Made by a program: the position numbers and the translations under genes
Shown here: piece by piece, positions 1 to 64,000 of the stretch
How positions within the stretch are numbered: the first letter of the stretch is position 1
Layout of the letters: each line of letters begins with the position of its first letter
NCBI RefSeq assembly: GCF_964340395.1
Contig: NC_135552.1
Location: forward strand, 26,562,181-26,626,180
Source: Glandiceps talaboti
Lineage: Eukaryota; Hemichordata; Enteropneusta; Spengelidae
Length of the DNA: 64,000 bases
Reading direction: 5' to 3'
The notes under the pieces: model-generated
The model's input: the letters and a program-made list of their open reading frames with translations, nothing else
Database searches by the model: none
What the model was told of the DNA's origin: nothing

Positions 1-193
1 TAAGTGATATATTTATTTCACACAAAGTGGGAAAACTGACTGACCAAACATCGTCGGTCTTATTAATTGATTATTAATTTTTAATAAGAATTTAATATAT
101 TCAGGGAATCATTGATATAACGATTTTTATTAAAACCTCCGTACAAATTTTAGCTGTTTGCAAATGAATTTGTCATTTTTTTCAATATTTCAG
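1..193. other. Intron 3' end before first visible exon
   Basis: AT-rich sequence ending in a pyrimidine-rich stretch and TTTCAG at 188-193, which is a good acceptor for the exon starting at 194. No coding potential is seen. The first base of that exon completes a codon begun upstream, so at least one earlier exon exists outside the window. Confidence 0.6.

Positions 194-64000
<63,807 letters not shown>

Overview
The window is metazoan nuclear DNA. It is AT-rich, carries many spliced exons with GT-AG borders (often GTAAG/GTGAG donors) and is full of intronic microsatellites. I read it as the 5' two-thirds or so of ONE enormous plus-strand gene, open at both ends, encoding a secreted multidomain protein of the SCO-spondin (SSPO) type. 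The organism is most likely a marine invertebrate deuterostome (cephalochordate, hemichordate or echinoderm). This is inferred from the SCO-spondin-like order plus vertebrate-unlike features, and I cannot choose among the three from sequence alone.

Layout. 194-4950: EMI-like N-terminal region (the signal-peptide exon lies upstream of the window). 6922-8035: an EGF-like exon, a TB/8-Cys-like exon and a short acidic linker. 8662-22306: three VWD-C8-TIL assemblies. 22630-28820: thirteen LDL-receptor class A repeats, interrupted by Ser/Thr/Pro mucin-like segments. 28930-29040: a PTS linker. From 29562 to the window end: a tandem array of about 2.8-3.0 kb genomic units, twelve complete and a thirteenth cut by the edge. 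Each unit has four exons: F5/8 type C (discoidin) N-half, discoidin C-half, an 825-bp mucin-like exon, and a 114-bp PTS exon. All 88 exons splice into one open frame. The 39 exons before the array sum to 7142 nt and each array unit adds 1452 nt, giving roughly 8,200 residues inside the window. Thrombospondin type 1 repeats, expected in SCO-spondin, are not reached.

The remarkable part is the array. Vertebrate SCO-spondin, as I know it, carries one discoidin domain. Here it sits with a mucin-like spacer in a phase 1-1 cassette repeated at least twelve times with near-identical DNA, introns included. Two versions of the central part of the cassette exist (type A in units 1-3, type B in units 4-12), with abrupt borders between near-identical flanks. 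A pentanucleotide microsatellite (AATAC, partly replaced by AAAAT in some units) sits at the same intron position in every unit. Shared private variants between non-adjacent units point to unequal exchange and gene conversion, so copy number may vary between individuals.

Mobile and other repeats. A 1,683-bp terminal-inverted-repeat element with a TTA duplication (PIF/Harbinger-like, non-autonomous) lies at 11177-12859. An antisense LINE-derived reverse transcriptase C-terminal fragment lies in the first intron. A large compound tetranucleotide tract is at 3877-4565. A small tandem triplication of a TIL exon end, splice donor included, is at 13754-14032. No RNA genes, promoters or polyadenylation sites of this gene could be supported.
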